Source of the DNA: JAEUSE01 sp964648985
GTDB taxonomy: Bacteria; Patescibacteriota; Doudnabacteria; UBA920
Length of the DNA: 13,195 nucleotides
Reading direction: 5' to 3'
Assembly (NCBI GenBank): GCA_964648985.1
Contig: CAZYMS010000028.1
Span: forward strand, 1-13,195
Position numbers and translations under genes: made by a program. Every line of letters starts with the position of its first letter. The first letter of the stretch is position 1. The notes beneath the pieces are model-generated. The model was not told where the DNA came from and did no database searches. It worked only from the letters and a program-made list of their open reading frames with translations. Below, in pieces: positions 12,656 through 13,195 of the stretch.

Positions 12656-13065
12656 TTGGTGCATTTGGTGCAGAGACCAAAGAATTCTAGGGAGTGGCGG
12701 TTTATAGTCGTAAAGCCACTTAGTTTTTTTATATCTTCTTCAAGCTTGTGCAGGTCGCATTTAGATATGTCTATCACTGTGCCACAATTTTCGCATACAG
12801 CATGGTGGTGATGGCCAGCTAGTTCCCAGTGCGCATGGTCGTGTTCCATGTTTACCATTTGTACAATCCCTTTTTCCCTAAGCGCAGTCAGCATGCGGTA
12901 CACTGTTGCCTGGTCTAAGTGCACATGTTTGACTTTGCCTAAAATATCCCTCGTGGCGAGCGGTGTGGGGGACTGTGCAAGTAGCTCTAAAACAGCAACC
13001 CGCCCTGTGGTCACTCGGAAGCCCGCATCTTTTAAAACGGTTTCTGGCGCAAAAGATAGATTCAT
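12643..13065 (-). CDS. Fur family metal- or peroxide-responsive repressor
   Basis: The 140-residue protein has the usual Fur length. The N-terminal winged helix (about 1-80) contains FRVTTGRVAVLELLAQSPTPL and the recognition region DQATVYRMLTALREKGIV (51-68). A His-rich region, HDHAH (75-79) and HHHH (85-88), is followed by the dimerisation domain. Two CxxC pairs, CENC (91-94) and CTKC (132-135), should hold a structural zinc. The sensed metal (Fe, Zn, Mn) or peroxide (PerR-like) cannot be decided. ATG 13065 is chosen because TTGCAT-17-TATAAT puts the transcript start at 13066, so the mRNA is essentially leaderless. Three dyads of the form ATGCAA-N5-TTGCAT lie in or next to the promoter, which suggests autoregulation and control of the divergent gene. 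Confidence 0.94.
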   Translation of the reverse strand: MNLSFAPETVLKDAGFRVTTGRVAVLELLAQSPTPLATRDILGKVKHVHLDQATVYRMLTALREKGIVQMVNMEHDHAHWELAGHHHHAVCENCGTVIDISKCDLHKLEEDIKKLSGFTTINRHSLEFFGLCTKCTKKSR

Positions 13066-13072
13066 AAAAGTT

Positions 13073-13101
13073 ATTATAGCACAATATTCTAATAAATGCA
13101 A
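13073..13101 (-). promoter_or_regulatory. Promoter of fur, leaderless
   Basis: On the minus strand TTGCAT (13101-13096), 17 bp, then TATAAT (13078-13073) with an extending TGC form a strong promoter. The predicted start, 13066, is one base before the ATG. The -35 is itself an ATGCAA half-site of the presumed operator. Confidence 0.8.
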
Positions 13102-13155
13102 ACTATTGACATATGCAACATATTTGCGTTACTATAAATGCAAGTAATTTGCATT
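13096..13155. promoter_or_regulatory. Three tandem ATGCAA-N5-TTGCAT dyads, probable Fur-family operators
   Basis: The best dyad is AATGCAA-GTAAT-TTGCATT (13137-13155), perfect over seven-base arms. The second is ATGCAA-CATAT-TTGCGT (13113-13129), one mismatch. The third is ATGCAA-ACTAT-TGACAT (13096-13112), degenerate. All have the same 6-5-6 geometry. They cover the fur -35 and the divergent promoter. Fur-family dimers bind dyads of this size, so binding by the adjacent repressor is a reasonable inference. Confidence 0.7.
13106..13135 (+). promoter_or_regulatory. Promoter of the divergent ATPase gene
   Basis: A perfect TTGACA (13106-13111) followed after 18 bp by TACTAT (13130-13135) predicts a start near 13142, 25 nt before the ATG at 13167. 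It overlaps two of the dyads, so repression by the Fur-family protein is plausible. Confidence 0.6.
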
Positions 13156-13166
13156 AGAATATAAAC

Positions 13167-13195
13167 ATGAGAATAGCATTTGTGGGGAAGGGCGG
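13167..13195 (+). CDS. Start of a MinD/CooC-like P-loop ATPase (partial)
   Basis: Only the first ten codons fit in the window: MRIAFVGKGG. This is the start of a deviant Walker A motif (GKGGVGKT) as found in CooC, NifH and MinD/ParA-type ATPases, placed right at the N-terminus as in CooC-like proteins. CooC-type proteins help load metal (nickel) into enzymes, which would fit control by a Fur-family repressor, but ten residues cannot separate the subfamilies. No Shine-Dalgarno site is visible. The gene runs off the right edge. Confidence 0.6.

Noticed and set aside
1..13195. CRISPR arrays, tRNA or rRNA genes, transposases, phage or defence genes
   Set aside because: None was found on reading: no regular spaced repeats of CRISPR size, no tRNA-like cloverleaf with a GTTCRA loop, and no DDE, recombinase, nuclease or toxin-antitoxin motifs. 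A covariance or profile search could still detect something missed by eye.

Overview
The window reads like a small-genome bacterium of the candidate phyla radiation (Patescibacteria, perhaps a Parcubacteria-like lineage). This is an inference from gene content and style: short intergenic gaps, convergent genes sharing terminators, apparently leaderless genes, and a Gmad2 protein carrying the cysteine motif SFEEC...NPVMESYPRQC that I associate with that group. No rRNA, tRNA, CRISPR array or transposase is visible. A 100-N scaffold gap (10833-10932) shows that this is a draft assembly.

Layout. 1-1000: a two-gene operon (four-helix membrane protein plus small winged-helix-like protein) with a strong terminator. 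1013-1901: a TonB-type protein with its own promoter and terminator. 1963-2850 (minus): a protein-kinase-fold protein whose catalytic loop looks degenerate. 2872-4853 (minus): translational GTPase TypA/BipA with a long leader containing a symmetric 29-nt-arm inverted repeat. 4889-5782: a divergently transcribed unknown helical protein, preceded by a well-formed 17-codon aromatic-rich leader ORF. 5820-6364 (minus): two overlapping small membrane-protein ORFs behind a perfect consensus promoter, a roughly 195-nt structured leader and a terminator. 6389-8131: an AI-2E-family membrane protein and an anchored Gmad2 protein. 8126-9658 (minus): a membrane protein fused to a spermidine-synthase-like domain. 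9669-10313: a transglutaminase-like protein. 10314-10737 (minus): an unknown 132-residue protein. 10783-12655: an O-antigen-ligase-like protein interrupted by the gap, then a TPR-like protein. 12643-13101 (minus): a Fur-family repressor. 13106-13195: the first codons of a divergent MinD/CooC-like P-loop ATPase.

Together these look like housekeeping and cell-envelope functions rather than a defence island. TypA acts on ribosomes. The AI-2E protein, Gmad2 protein, O-antigen ligase and membrane-bound synthase act at the envelope. Fur probably controls itself and the divergent ATPase through tandem ATGCAA-N5-TTGCAT dyads.

The least ordinary parts are the leader RNAs and small ORFs (4705-5070 and 5854-6364) and a TonB protein with Acidobacteria-like architecture in a lineage not expected to have an outer membrane. 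Promoters, hairpins and small ORFs were found by eye; no homology search or folding was run.
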